A stretch of DNA of 64,000 nucleotides, taken from assembly GCA_947044365.1 (NCBI GenBank), contig OX345636.1, positions 19,756,548 to 19,820,547 of the forward strand, written 5' to 3'. The notes below the pieces were generated by a model that saw only the letters and a list, made by a program, of their open reading frames with translations, was not told where the DNA came from and did not search any database. Source of the DNA: Petrosia ficiformis. Taxonomy: Eukaryota > Porifera > Demospongiae > Haplosclerida > Petrosiidae. This document shows, one piece after another, positions 22,801 through 34,310 of the stretch (positions within the stretch are counted from its first letter, which is position 1; each line of letters opens with the position of its first letter). The translations under genes were made by a program, and so were the position numbers.

Positions 22801-25800
22801 GTGTAAGATGCTAACATACTGTACATCATGCTATGTGTAAGATGCTAACATACTGTACAACATGCTATGTGTAAGATGCTACATCATGCTATGTGTAAGA
22901 TGCTAACATACTGTACAACATGCTATGTGTAAGATGCTACATCATGCTATGTGTAAGATGCTAACATACTGTACATCATGCTATGTGTAAGATGCTAACA
23001 TACTGTACATCATGCTATGTGTAAGATGCTACATCATGCTATGTGTAAGATGCTAACATACTGTACATCATGCTATGTGTAAGATGCTAACATACTGTAC
23101 ATCATGCTATGTGTAAGATGCTAACATACTGTACATCATGCTATGTGTAAGATGCTAACATACTGTACATCATGCTATGTGTAAGATGCTAACATACTGT
23201 ACAACATGCTATGTGTAAGATGCTACATCATGCTATGTGTAAGATGCTAACATACTGTACATCATGCTATGTGTAAGATGCTAACATACTGTACATCATG
23301 CTATGTGTAAGATGCTACATCATGCTATGTGTAAGATGCTAACATACTGTACATCATGCTATGTGTAAGATGCTACATCATGCTATGTGTAAGATGCTAA
23401 CATACTGTACAACATGCTATGTGTAAGATGCTACATCATGCTATGTGTAAGATGCTAACATACTGTACATCATGCTATGTGTAAGATGCTAACATACTGT
23501 ACATCATGCTATGTGTAAGATGCTACATCATGCTATGTGTAAGATGCTAACATACTGTACATCATGCTATGTGTAAGATGCTAACATACTGTACATCATG
23601 CTATGTGTAAGATGCTAACATACTGTACATCATGCTATGTGTAAGATGCTAACATACTGTACATCATGCTATGTGTAAGATGCTAACATACTGTACAACA
23701 TGCTATGTGTAAGATGCTAACATACTGTACATCATGCTATGTGTAAGATGCTAACATACTGTACATCATGCTATGTGTAAGATGCTAACATACTGTACAT
23801 CATGCTATGTGTAAGATGCTAACATACTGTACATCATGCTATGTGTAAGATGCTAACATACTGTACATCATGCTATGTGTAAGATGCTAACATACTGTAC
23901 ATCATGCTATGTGTAAGATGCTAACATACTGTACATCACAACAGAACATAACAACATAACAATTGTGTTTTTTTCTTTAAATCCGATTTTGATTTTATGA
24001 GCACTATCACTATATCCTCAACACTTGTTATGTACCTAATATATATCTACACATATGAAACAACAATTTTACTGTACATGTATATTTACGTTATAAATTT
24101 CCTGCAGGTTTTCTAAGGCGTATTGGGGAACTTCACTTGCTTTACAAACCAGTACAAGAAGGATCAAAAGGAGTACGAGAAGTTTCTTTTTATGATGCTC
24201 TTTTTGGAGTCACCACTCACCTAGGTGATCCCAAAACTACATTCCCTTCAATTTGTAAAGGAGAAGGTGACTCAAGTACTCTACGTTCCATTCTACCAGT
24301 GTACCATGGACTTGAACGTATTGTTGATAGAGCTGGACAGATGTGTATCCTTTATGATTATAATATCATATGATGTTATTATGTGCACAACTTTGTATAG
24401 TTGCCAGATTACCACTCACACTGCAGTTACATGTACATGTCAAAGAGAGTTTGATCTTCATTAATAATTGCATTTTCTGTATGGGAGGTCTCGAATATTC
24501 ATTACGTGATAATGAGTTCATATTTATATTCATAATACACAACACTGTAGTGATGTGTGGCATGTGTGACATCATGACATAACTATGCACAATATGATGA
24601 CATACATGTACATCTACATGTGTACTATAACCATATTTGTGACATACATGTACATCTACATCTACATGTGTACTACAACTCTATTTGTGACATACATGTA
24701 CAGTGTACATATACTATAACTCATACTTGTACATCTACATGTGTAGTATACATGTAACTCTATTTGTGACATACATGTACATATACTACAACTCTATTGT
24801 GATTAGTGTTAACTATAACTAAAACCCCTTTTAGTAAGGCATTTTGCCTTTTAGTTAACTAAACTATAACTAAATTACAGGTCTACTGTAATAACTATAA
24901 CTAACTAATGAAAATTGCCTAATAATGGGCACTTTTAGATAGTAAACTAAAACTAAAACCCTTTTAGTAAGCCTAATATTATTTTAGTTAATTAACTATA
25001 ACTATAACTCAAATTGTGATATACTGGACATACTATAACTACATGTATAACTAAAAGTGGTCATTATTGTCATACTAAAACAACACTAAATTTGTGACAT
25101 ACAGTACATGTACATATGCTATAACTCTATTTGAGACATATATGTACATACATGTACATGTATACTATATCTCTACTGTGACGTACATGTACATGTAAGT
25201 AATCAAATGAATTGGCATAACAAGATGTACATATGCTATAACTCTATTTGAGACATACATGTACATACATGTACATGTATACTATAACTCTACTGTGACA
25301 TACATGTACATGTACATGTAAGTAATCAAATGAGTTGGCATAACAAGATGTACATATGCTATAACTCTATTTGAGACATACATGTACATACATGTACATG
25401 TATACTATAACTCTACTGTGACATACATGTACATGTACATGTAAGTAATCAAATGAGTTGGCATAACAATATGGGTGAGTTACCTAAAGATGTTACACTT
25501 GACTTGTAGTTAATATTGGCATTCAATAATGAAAAAAAAAAGTTATGGTATGGAAAGGTGTTTTGTGCTCGAAATACATGTGTATATAGATTGCATATTG
25601 TCATATCATGAAAAATAATTACGACATATGCCAGAGAATGTTTCATATAACACATCACTATAGTAAACTGTTTAACTGTACAAGAAAATAACAGGACAGT
25701 TAGAATATCTCTTTGGGAGGTCTTATCACTTTTCCAATGTTACTTGCTCTGGCATGTACATGTACATGCTTATACATAACATTATACCTCAGCCCTAATG

Positions 25801-28800
25801 AGATTCAGAGTTTACTTTATCACCTCTCTTGTTACTACATAGGCATGAGGTAATACTATAGTAATACAATATTACACACTGTAATTGACCCTGTTACCTG
25901 ACCTTGACTGTATCATTTTACCAGGTGAATACATAATTTTGGAGGATATAACTCACAGGTTTACTCATCCGTGTATCATTGATCTTAAAATGGGTCAGAG
26001 AGTATGGGATGATCATGCTGATGTGGACAAAATTGAGAGGGAGAAAAGGAAATATCCAGCACAAGAAACCCTTGGGTTTAGAATTATTGGAATGAGGGTA
26101 TGTACATGTAACATTAAGTAGAAGAAGCTTTGATGATTGTAGTGTCACTAACAGTGTGGTATTCGGCTGACACCTAAATGGTGCACATGACTAAGTAAAC
26201 TAATTTGGTCAATGCTTTTTGCTCCAGAGAGTGTCTATGTAGGGTATAGGGATGGCCAATATTTTGATTATCGTGATAATTGTGATTAATATTTCCTGTC
26301 ATAATCATATTGTCTAAATTTTGCCATATCGTGGTCACAAAAATAATGATTATTGTGCCATAACTTCAGGTTTTGAGTACTATCACATCTAAATCAGTTT
26401 TACAACACTGTTTACTCAACAAATAAAAGGTATCAATTTCATTGTTGAATGAAATCTACATACATATGTAAGGTAGCCAATAATCGCAATAATTTTGATA
26501 CTTGTTAACTCATATTTTCATAATCGCCCATCTCTAGTAGGGAAAGCAAAATCTTTTTTCTGTGTTTCAAGTGTCTCACAGAAGTCATCCAATGTCAGAT
26601 GATTCAATGTGAAGATCTACACCTCTGATCACCAATTTAAGCATGATTATACTATTCGAGAGGTTTTGGAAACAGACACATCAACATCTCCTTTCTTGCA
26701 TCCATACCTTATTATTGTCCTTTCTCAAATTAAAACATTGCAAGCCACAGATCAGATCAGTCTGTCACTAAAGACTGTAACTACAAGAAGAGCCTCAAAA
26801 TCATGCTACCACATAACTATAACAGTTAAAATCTGTAGTAGCTGTCTGAAAAGAGAAGTGAAATGAATTGGGGACATATTAACATTCATTCATAGCCAAT
26901 ACAATTATCGGTGCATTTCTAATTTTAAGCACAAGCACATTTGTGCTTGCCCCATATCTATTCTGCTACACAGCTCATAGTGTCACCCACATAGCTGATT
27001 CTTATACATGTGCATATAGGTTTTCTGTTTATAAAGCATGTATTGAATTACATATATAAACAAGTTATCATAGTGTCACTTGCATATAAATTAATAATCT
27101 TTATTACATATCAGATTTAGAAGTTAATTCTGTACGAGTGCACAATGCAATCAATGCATATGCATTATGTTACCAACAACAACAGTGCAAACTTACTATA
27201 TAGTATATATAATTCATCTGCAGATATATAGACCTAGTACTGATGACTATGTGTATTATGATCGTTTCTTTGGTCGTGCTGTAACTGATGATACTGCTAG
27301 TGAAGGTAAGTAAGATCATCATCATCACTATCATAATTCATAACAGTGCTTACACTAGTAGTAATAGTAAATTATTGCTTTTGCAAGATGCAATTTAAAA
27401 CAGTGCAATTGTTTCTGTTCAATGTGCTTGTCTATCTGACTGAATTACAAAGCCAACATGTACATTTATACCCTACCTGGCATGCATATATTTATCTATT
27501 ATTATGAGTAATGAAATTATGTTCCTATATAGTCCTACGCTCCTATCAGTGTTTTTGATAACCTCATATGGTGCACCATTGGCCCAAAGAGCTTCTTATT
27601 TGGCACTGCACAGTTCTTTCTTTGGGCCAGATGGTGCTATGATTATATTGTCTTAAGCATTAACTCTTTGTTGATTGGCTCAAAATGTATTCCCAATGTC
27701 ACACACACTAACCATTGTTTGTTGAGCCAATTTGGCCCAGGCTTCAAAAGTTATCAAAACATCTGTCTCCTTTACTTGTACTTGTTGAGATGGCACTATA
27801 ACACTGGTATGATGAAGGTCAAATGTGTCCTACATACATGTATACCTCAACAAAATGAAACAAACCATTTCCATATAACCCTACATAAATACAGTAGTTT
27901 GTATTTTGTTTATAGCATGTAGGTACATGCGAGTTATATGGTTTGTTTAATTTTTGTTGAGGTAGGACACATCAGACCTTCATTATACATCCTGTACTCC
28001 TCCCAACCTTGTATACGTTTTGGGTTTCTATCTCCCTACATCTTCTATTGGGAATGTTTTTTTATTATTCTTTATATGTACTTATAATGTTCAGCTACAT
28101 GTACATGTACCACACACTCTGCAAACATAGACATGACTATACATGTCTGGGGCCAATTACAATTATGTAATTGTATTTGTGTATTGTGTACATGTAATAT
28201 AGAGTAATTAACAATTTAAAGCAGTAAGTAGTATCATAAGTACATGTAGTCGTAATACAGTCAAAATCTTTATGCCACAGCATTGTTCTTTGACACTAGA
28301 TTTCAAAATTAATGTTTAATATACAAATACAGTGATGCACTTGCAAATCAGAATTTGCTGTTATACAATGTAGTTGTAATTTAACTTGGTAGTCCTGGAC
28401 TGGACTACTGGACTGGAATACTGCAAAATTAGTGTGGGTGTTCATTTGTCACACTCAAAATAACATGAGGGTGTTATCTGTGACACCCAAAACAAATACC
28501 AGTAACGTGTGTTTAGAATGAAGGGACTTTGTGGCCATTCTGTTTTCTGCTTGCTGAAATCAAATGTTAATGTTAATGATGAGAACATGGGTAGGAAGCC
28601 AATATTATCATGTTTCTAATGGAAGATACAATCTTTATTTTCCATTGTAAACACAATTGTTATGTTCCTAATTGATTATACAGCTTTACTATGCATTAGG
28701 AACATAACCATTGTTTTTATTTTTCGTTATAAATATGATTATTATGTTCCTAATTGAAAATACAGCTGTACTATACATTATGTATTCATCATATAACTGA

Positions 28801-31008
28801 TCAGACAATCTGTCCAAATTTTGTCTTGATAAAGAACCAAAATGTCCGGAAAATAGCCAATTGCTGGACATTATTTCGAGCACTGACATATATTTGGGAC
28901 ATTTGTGGTCACAATTATTATGTTCCTAATCATGTTCACAACAACAAATATTCCTACAATAAGAACAGTAACCTCGCAGCAAGGTTAAGTATTAGTCAAG
29001 AGCAGTCATGGGCTGACTCATGGCTTAGTAGGCTACTTCTATATGTTATAAGCCATATTGTTTTGTTCAGATGTTTCAGCTGGACACTTTCAAAAAACTA
29101 TTTCGAGCACTGCATGTACACTACTCTTCACTCTTTTGTGCATCAATTTGTTGCCATAGAATGCAGTGACTGCTTTAGCAACTGATTATCTCACAATATC
29201 ATTTAAATTTCATATCATATGCAGAAATCTAATTTCATGCTTGAAATTCCTTAATCAATATTACATAATGAACTAAATCAAGGTGCACTGTAAAAAATTT
29301 GTTTTTCAACCAATTAGTTTAACTACAGTATATGTCAATAAAAAGTCACCATACAGTACAGTAATTACTCAGTAGTTTCATTATCACATTACAGTAGCTC
29401 AACAGTAATTTTAACAGTAATTGCTGTACTTTTCAATTCAACACCACAGTAGTGAGATAGTAATTACTGTACTATACTGACAGTAGAACTAAGGTAATTA
29501 CTGTTACTGTATGGTGACATTTTATTGACATGTACTGTATACCAGTTGCATGTGTTCCGTTCATCTTAATGACATCTATCAAACATTATGTTGGCAGTGC
29601 AAACTATGTCAGTTCCCTATACACCTGTATGTTCAATTAGGAACATAATAATCATGTTTATAACAGAAAATAAAGACTGTATTTTCCTTGAACTCTTCTA
29701 CCATGTACACTAGGTAGCATGATGCTTTCCTGGGTAACTATATAGTATCTCATAGCATGGTGATCTCTTGTTATAATAATTGCACATTATCCTAATTCAA
29801 ATAATGCCATGTGCTACACTAGCCTCTAGTGAATTGAGAAGTAAGTTAACAGAAACAAAACCAGAAATCAAACTGAACCAGAAGTCAATTCTGTTTTCAA
29901 AAAATCAGAAAATAGAAGTCAATTTTTGATTTTTGCCTTTTAGGTATTAAACTATAATTTTATTATATTGGAATTTATCTGTAACAGTCATTTACATGCA
30001 AACAGAATGGCCTTCAGTCACCTAAACACACATTTTTTTAGGTGTGGCTTGTAATATACCATCTTATTTTGGGTGTGGTATATGAACACCCACACTAATT
30101 TATCAATCCACCAATCCAGTCCAGTATTCCAGTGCAGTAATCCGATTAAGGACTACCAATTTATCTGATTGTTATGTACCAATAGTTATCAACTTACCAC
30201 AATAGCCATAATGATTATATAGTGGAACCTCAATTATCCTGATTGTCAAATAACACGTTAGCGCATGGACTACAACCACGTGCATGCTTACAAATTAATT
30301 AATAATTGTTATCATCTTAGCTTGAGAAGCAGTTGATTGTTTCTTGTTTAGCTACAGTAAGTTTTGTGTCTGTGCTGTGGCTGGTGCTATTACAGGAGGT
30401 AAGCACAAGAGAGTTCTATCAATTTGTGACAAAGTAGAAATGCTTGACAATGCTGTTTCTTACACTGTAATAACTGAGAAGTTACCCAGACTAATTTGCT
30501 TATCCAGCACTCTGGAAAGAACTTATGCCCAAAGGTGTCCAAATAATCAACGTTCCACTGTAACGTAATTGAAAGTGTGTCAGTTATACAATGTGCATGG
30601 TATATCATACACTGATCACTAATTATAATCATTTTTTTATTTGTCTTTGTTTATTATTGTATTATAATCATGTTGTTATCCCCACTAGCTATAAGTCACT
30701 ATTTCGAAGTGGATGATGGTTCATATCGTACTGATATTGTTAAAAGCATCTTGTCACAATTGACTGCATTTGTTGAATGGATGGAAAAGCAAGACACACT
30801 CCGCCTATTTGCTACCTCGTTATTAATTGTCTATGAAGGGGGACCAACCCCAAAAACAGATGAAGGATCAGGACAGCTTGATATTCGACTAGTGGACTTT
30901 GCTCATACATATGAGAAAGACGATAGTAATAGACCAGATGGGAATGCATTGTATGGTGTGCGAATATTTATGAGATATCTTCAAGAACTCAGTGAACAGT
31001 TAGTTTAG
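16665..31008 (+). CDS. IPMK: Inositol polyphosphate multikinase-like kinase (IPK family), seven exons
   Basis: Exons 16665-16841, 20265-20363, 21346-21589, 24108-24344, 25925-26097, 27224-27305 and 30689-31008 (TAG) join in phase into 443 residues. IPK-family hallmarks are present: PLPHQVGGH near the domain start, the inositol-binding PCIIDLKMG (268-276; P-x-x-x-D-x-K-x-G), ATSLL (379-383) and the metal-binding DFAH (407-410). KYP..E..GF...GMR after the PDKG motif resembles IPMK more than IP6K or IP3K. The enzyme would phosphorylate inositol phosphates (IP3 to IP5) with ATP. The N-terminal 92 residues are acidic and not part of the domain; exons 1 and 2 encode two copies of a DDxGYETAGKK motif. 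An AATAAA lies only 2 bp past the stop (31011-31016). The introns hold minisatellites, MITEs and a long-TIR element. Family certain; IPMK versus other subfamilies likely. Confidence 0.9.
16842..16872. repeat. (TA)n at the IPMK intron 1 donor
   Basis: A TATATA run begins inside the donor site itself (GTATATAT), so length changes would touch positions +3 onward of the intron. Confidence 0.9.
19281..19547. repeat. Near-perfect tandem duplication, 133-bp unit x 2
   Basis: The segment beginning GCCACAGTAGCTAGGG at 19281 is repeated at 19414, differing by one inserted T and one A/G change. It lies in IPMK intron 1; no coding sense. Recent by its low divergence. Confidence 0.95.
22423..23937. repeat. 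Minisatellite of about 1.5 kb with 34-bp and 24-bp units
   Basis: Long units (CATGCTATGTGTAAGATGCT + AACATACTGTACAT, 34 bp) alternate irregularly with short units lacking ten bases (CATGCTATGTGTAAGATGCT + ACAT, 24 bp). Short units mostly follow an AACATGC variant rather than ATCATGC, giving a higher-order long-long-short / long-short pattern in the first half. Units are almost identical. It lies in IPMK intron 3; no open frame spans it. Confidence 0.95.
24803..25089. mobile_element. MITE rich in ACTAAAAC, about 287 bp
   Basis: Ends TTAGTGTT and AACACTAA are flanked by ATTGTGA / ATTTGTGA, a near 8-bp duplication. The interior is made of TAACTATAACTAAAACC-like inverted blocks. A second copy in the opposite orientation lies at about 53913-54186, sharing the AAAGTGGTCATTATT segment. 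IPMK intron 4. Confidence 0.65.
25100..25470. repeat. Tandem repeat of about 124-bp units built on ACATGTACATGT
   Basis: Three units contain ATGCTATAACTCTATTTGAG, then ACATACATGTACAT and GTAATCAAATGAGTTGGCAT. Upstream (24600-24790) shorter related units occur. IPMK intron 4. Confidence 0.85.
26247..26536. mobile_element. hAT-like MITE, 290 bp
   Basis: The termini TAGGGATGGCCAATAT and the inverse of CGCCCATCTCTA are flanked by GTAGGGTA / GTAGGGAA (7 of 8 bases). IPMK intron 5. Confidence 0.7.
27547..27765. mobile_element. hAT-like MITE, 219 bp (family member 2)
   Basis: Reverse-orientation copy of the 3779-4002 element: CAGTGTTTTTGATAA at the left end, TTATCAAAACATCTG at the right, and the same paired GGCCCAAAG blocks. 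Flanks GCTCCTAT / TCTCCTTT match at 6 of 8 bases. IPMK intron 6. Confidence 0.8.
27781..28078. mobile_element. Palindromic MITE, diverged copy
   Basis: The central arms (AAACAAACCATTTCCATATA and its inverse) and the right end CCCTACATCTTC match the palindromic element at 31757-32034. The left end appears truncated next to the hAT MITE. IPMK intron 6. Confidence 0.5.
28386..30159. mobile_element. Non-autonomous long-TIR (foldback) element, copy B
   Basis: TTGGTAGTCC at the left and GGACTACCAA at the right are followed inward by matching GTGGGTGTTCAT arms. Interior blocks (GGAACATAATAATCATG, CCATGTACACTAG, CATGGTGATCTCTTGT) match copy A at 1596-3326. It contains a nested MITE. The 143-codon open frame within (28754-29185) has no matching frame in copy A and is not called. 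IPMK intron 6. Confidence 0.65.
29329..29534. mobile_element. Small TIR element (about 206 bp), TA-flanked
   Basis: TATATGTCAATAAAAAGTCA at the left is mirrored by TGACATTTTATTGACATGTA at the right, followed by complementary CAGTAATTACT blocks. Nested in the long-TIR copy B. Confidence 0.65.
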
Positions 31009-31439
31009 TTAATAAAACTTTCTTAGTAGTTGTAGTATTATCATATGTCCACCATGTGACTTGATATGTTTCCATGACATTCTGTCATTCACAAAACAGA
31101 TCACATGTAATTTTTCTAAAACTACATTATTAATTCTTGGTCTCTTTTCTCCTTATCCCTCTTTGAATAACTATTTTATTTTTTGTGAATTGTCATTATT
31201 ACATTTAAATCTTATGAATTTACTGTTATTATTGTGTGTTTTCTGATTTTTTTCGCTTCAAAAACAATTTATCTTTCACTACACATTGTTACGAAATGAC
31301 AGTATATTAGAGAGTACAGTAGTACTGTCTATGTAGGGATGGCACGGGAAACAATTGGCCGCCCATACATTTTAATTGCAAGTGATAGTTGAAATCTCTT
31401 CTAATATCAGAGATAGGGCTTACTGTAGTGTACACTTAC

Positions 31440-31536
31440 CTTTTGATATCTAGCATTTTTGTGATTACCAACACCTTGGAATGCTGAATGGTTGACACAG
31501 TGACTGACACTACTTCTTGTGAGATTACAGACAATG
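31440..31536 (-). CDS. Possible orphan exon (minus strand)
   Basis: A 97-bp segment has a strong acceptor (TTCACTTACAG) and donor (AAAAG|GTAAGT) on the minus strand. One frame reads IVCNLTRSSVSHCVNHSAFQ then GVGNHKNARYQK; a second frame is also open. No neighbouring exon could be joined. It lies about 0.5 kb downstream of IPMK, antisense. The call rests on the splice signals alone. Confidence 0.3.
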
Positions 31537-31756
31537 CTGTAAGTGAAAGAGAATGATAATAAATTCATAAATAATTGATGAAGACAGACCTTCAATAATG
31601 AACAAGTTTCATAATTGTGCCTATATTATACAACTATGCTGTAAAAATTATGCATCATGATTTAATATGCATCATTATTTCTGCTATCTACAAACAATTT
31701 TCACAAATTATCTACCATTCCAAAAAAAAAACAATGGAAACAAGAATAATAATAAA

Positions 31757-32034
31757 CATTTTCAATTAAAATGGAAGATGTAGGGACATCAAAACCCAAA
31801 AAAGTATGTGTTCAAACAAGGTCTGGAGGTTAATGTATGACCCAAAATTAAACAAACCACTTCAAAATAACCTACATAAGTACAGCTCTTTGTATTATAT
31901 CAGTGTAAGTGCTTATGTAGGATTACATGGAAGTGGTTTGTTTAATTTTCAGTCCTACATTAACCTCCCAACTTTGTTCGCATACTTTTCAAGTTTTGAT
32001 GTCCATACATCTTCTTACATTTTAATTGAAAATG
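31757..32034. mobile_element. Palindromic MITE, 278 bp
   Basis: CATTTTCAATTAAAATG at the left is mirrored at the right end, and the two halves are complementary almost throughout (GACATCAAAAC, GGAGGTTAATGTA, AAATTAAACAAACCACTT, CCTACATAAG), leaving a short centre. A transcript would fold into one long hairpin. Confidence 0.75.
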
Positions 32035-32240
32035 TTTAGTGTTATGTTTGTGTACCATATCACATGGTAACTAGTTTTGGTGGGTGCTAATAATATTTAT
32101 AATGAACGTGGCCTGCATGGGAATGATCCTTGCTATCGGGCAGAGTAAAGCAGCATATGTACATGCACTAATTCTTAGTGCATGTATGGTGCTTCACTGT
32201 GGCTGGTCCCATGGTTCACATTCATTGTTAATTAGTTTAT

Positions 32241-32540
32241 ACTAGTCTCGCAAGCCAGCCCCTCGCCGTAAAAGGTCAAAGCACTAGATTTAGATGACAA
32301 GAATCCTCCTCCCAATCGTTCCCATTTTCACTTAGACCTTTCAACACAGCACTCACAAACTTTTGCCTCTCCTCTACCTCCCCAAGCCCCACAATCCCTC
32401 TCTGATTCAAAACAGATTTCATTCTCCCCTTTTCCCCTAACCACCACATTACCTAACTCTCGATTTCACCAAGATGAAATCAAATTCCCTCAATATCACA
32501 TTCATGTCCAGTATTGCCAGCATTTGTCTCAGGTACTCCT
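32241..32540 (+). pseudogene. Possible LINE 5' fragment (pyrimidine-rich)
   Basis: A C/T-rich stretch with a proline- and serine-rich open frame, similar in style to the sequence just upstream of the LINE endonuclease at 37.4-37.6 kb. Both sites carry a short ATGTCCAGTATTGCC-type segment next to a tandem array, in opposite orientation. Assignment is tentative. Confidence 0.3.
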
Positions 32541-32554
32541 GACTATCCTTTGTG

Positions 32555-32985
32555 CATGCAAGGATTTGTGGAATACTGTCCGGAGGATCCCATGAGTTAT
32601 GTCACAGAATAATCCCTGGACAGCGTTCCACATGGTACAGGGGATCCCATGAGTTATGTCACAGAACATGACAGAATACAGTCCAGAGGATCCTATGAGT
32701 TATGTCACAGAATAATCTCTGGACAGAGTTCCACATGATGGAATACTGTCCGGAGGATCCCATGAGTTATGTCACAGAACATGACAGAATACAGTCTGGA
32801 GGATCCCATGAGTTATGTCACAGAATAACCCCTGGACAGAGTTCCACATGATGGAGTACTGTCCGGAGGATCCCATGAGTTCCACATGATGGAATACAGT
32901 CCGGAGGATCCCATGAGTTATGTCACAGAATAATCTCTGGACAGAGTTCCACATGATGGAATACTGTCCGGAGGATCCCATGAGT
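32555..32985. repeat. Tandem array, 67-bp unit with shorter variants
   Basis: Units contain GGAATACTGTCCGGAGGATC followed by CCATGAGTTATGTCACAGAA and TCTGGACAGAGTTCCACATG. Some units lack part of the second half. The core GTCCGGAGGATCC is the inverse of a core in the arrays at 34.3-37.4 kb. Confidence 0.9.
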
Positions 32986-33175
32986 TAACTGTAACCCAGC
33001 CTTCCATTCTAGTTGTTGATCCAATCATTCAGTCCCTAAGGATGTATAGGACTATAGGCATATGCCCATGGAATCCACTTAGTTCAATCTGTTGATATCT
33101 TCTGTAATTCCTATGGAGCATTTTGCATGTACATATAGTAACTACATAATCATAAACAATAAAACTGGACATGTT

Positions 33176-33640
33176 CTACATAAAAGCAGCCTTGGAGAGT
33201 TTTTTTTCCTCATGTATGTTGTGAAGATCACACAGATACAACAAAAAAAACATAATTGTGTGCTGATTCATTTCCTGTGTGAAGCGCTTATATCTCGAAA
33301 GCCATGAAAACACCTGTTCACAAACTTCAGTATCAACCTGTAACATGGTAGGAAATGTACCTTACACATACATTAAATGTTTCAAATTTTACCTTCTCAA
33401 GTCGTGGAAATTTGTGTGGATAGCAGTTTTCTCTACACCATGCATCAGGATGCCCCCTCATGTGCATTTTGTCCACAACTATTTTCATTGATGCCAGCTG
33501 TTTCGTTTGTTCGGTTAAATCAACTCTTTTAGCAAATCTTTTTTAGTGCCGGGCATCATCGTAACAAATAAACTCTACAATGATCAAAAGGGTTGTATAA
33601 CACATCTGCATGAATTCACTTGCGCTTACCAAGGCGTTTT
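33176..33640 (-). pseudogene. KDZ-type transposase C-terminal remnant, intron retained
   Basis: Two minus-strand coding blocks are separated by a 55-nt GT-AG intron (33392-33338). The first, ending 33393, reads MKIVVDKMHMRGHPDAWCRE then NC. The second, 33337-33176, reads VDTEVCEQVFSWLSRYKRFT then a hydrophobic LLYLCDLHN and stops at TAG. The order H-x-x-x-W-C-x-x-N-C, V-D-T-E-x-C-E-Q-x-F-S-W-L, L-C-D-L-H-N is the C-terminal signature of Kyakuja-Dileera-Zisupton transposases. Upstream of the first block the frame continues to YDDA with one stop, so no splice is needed at 33497. No N-terminal part was found. Decayed fragment. Confidence 0.75.
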
Positions 33641-33847
33641 GCAACTTCATTTACACGTACACTGTAAGTAGATATGGTTTACGCAAACAAGTGACAAGTG
33701 ACATGCTTTCTTTTGTGTATCACAGTGTCATTTAGAATTATTAACAAGATTTATATGAACTACATCTATCTTGTTAGCAATGAGAATTGGGAATGGGTAC
33801 ATTCATTTATACAATATACATGTACGTGTAATTATGTCACACAATAG

Positions 33848-33984
33848 CTCTACAAGTTTACAAAACGTCTAGCTCCTGCTGATGATCACCATGATGGAGC
33901 ATCTGAAATGGCCAAAAAGCTGATGAAATACAGTGTTTCTGTGCCAGAGTACATTACAGCATATAATGACACTGATGTTGCCTG
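33848..33984 (+). CDS. Possible orphan exon (plus strand)
   Basis: A 137-bp open segment lies between AATAG and TG|GTAAGC. It reads LYKFTKRLAPADDHHDGASE, then MAKKLMKYSVSVPEYITAY and ends DTDVAW, with balanced amino-acid composition unlike the surrounding noise. No adjoining exon was found; the flanks are KDZ debris and a satellite array, so it may be a stranded exon of a disrupted gene or of a transposon. Not recognised. Confidence 0.4.
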
Positions 33985-34310
33985 GTAAGCAACGGTTAAT
34001 GGTAAATTGCTAAATTATAATGAATACAATCTGATTGAAGGCAAGTGACCTATAGGACTTCTCCTAGGAAGAAGCACTGAGGATGTTCAACTCCATTCTG
34101 TTGATACATTATCACTTATTTACTCCTTCCATATTTAGTCTGTACATGTACTACAAATGCTATTGTTATACGCACATTTGTATATTGTTTACTCTTCATC
34201 ATTTTCCTCACAAATATATATTTACTCTGAATTGGTGCACCATATTGTCAAAATATTAAAAACCCCGACGTCTATTATAGTCAGTGACTTTGGTCAATTT
34301 AGTATAATGA

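Noticed and set aside
22423..23937. CRISPR-like alternation of repeat and spacer
   Set aside because: The apparent spacers are also repeated and the host is an animal genome; it is an ordinary minisatellite with two unit lengths.
28754..29185. 143-codon open frame inside long-TIR copy B
   Set aside because: The corresponding part of copy A has no matching frame, and the composition looks like translated AT-rich repeat.
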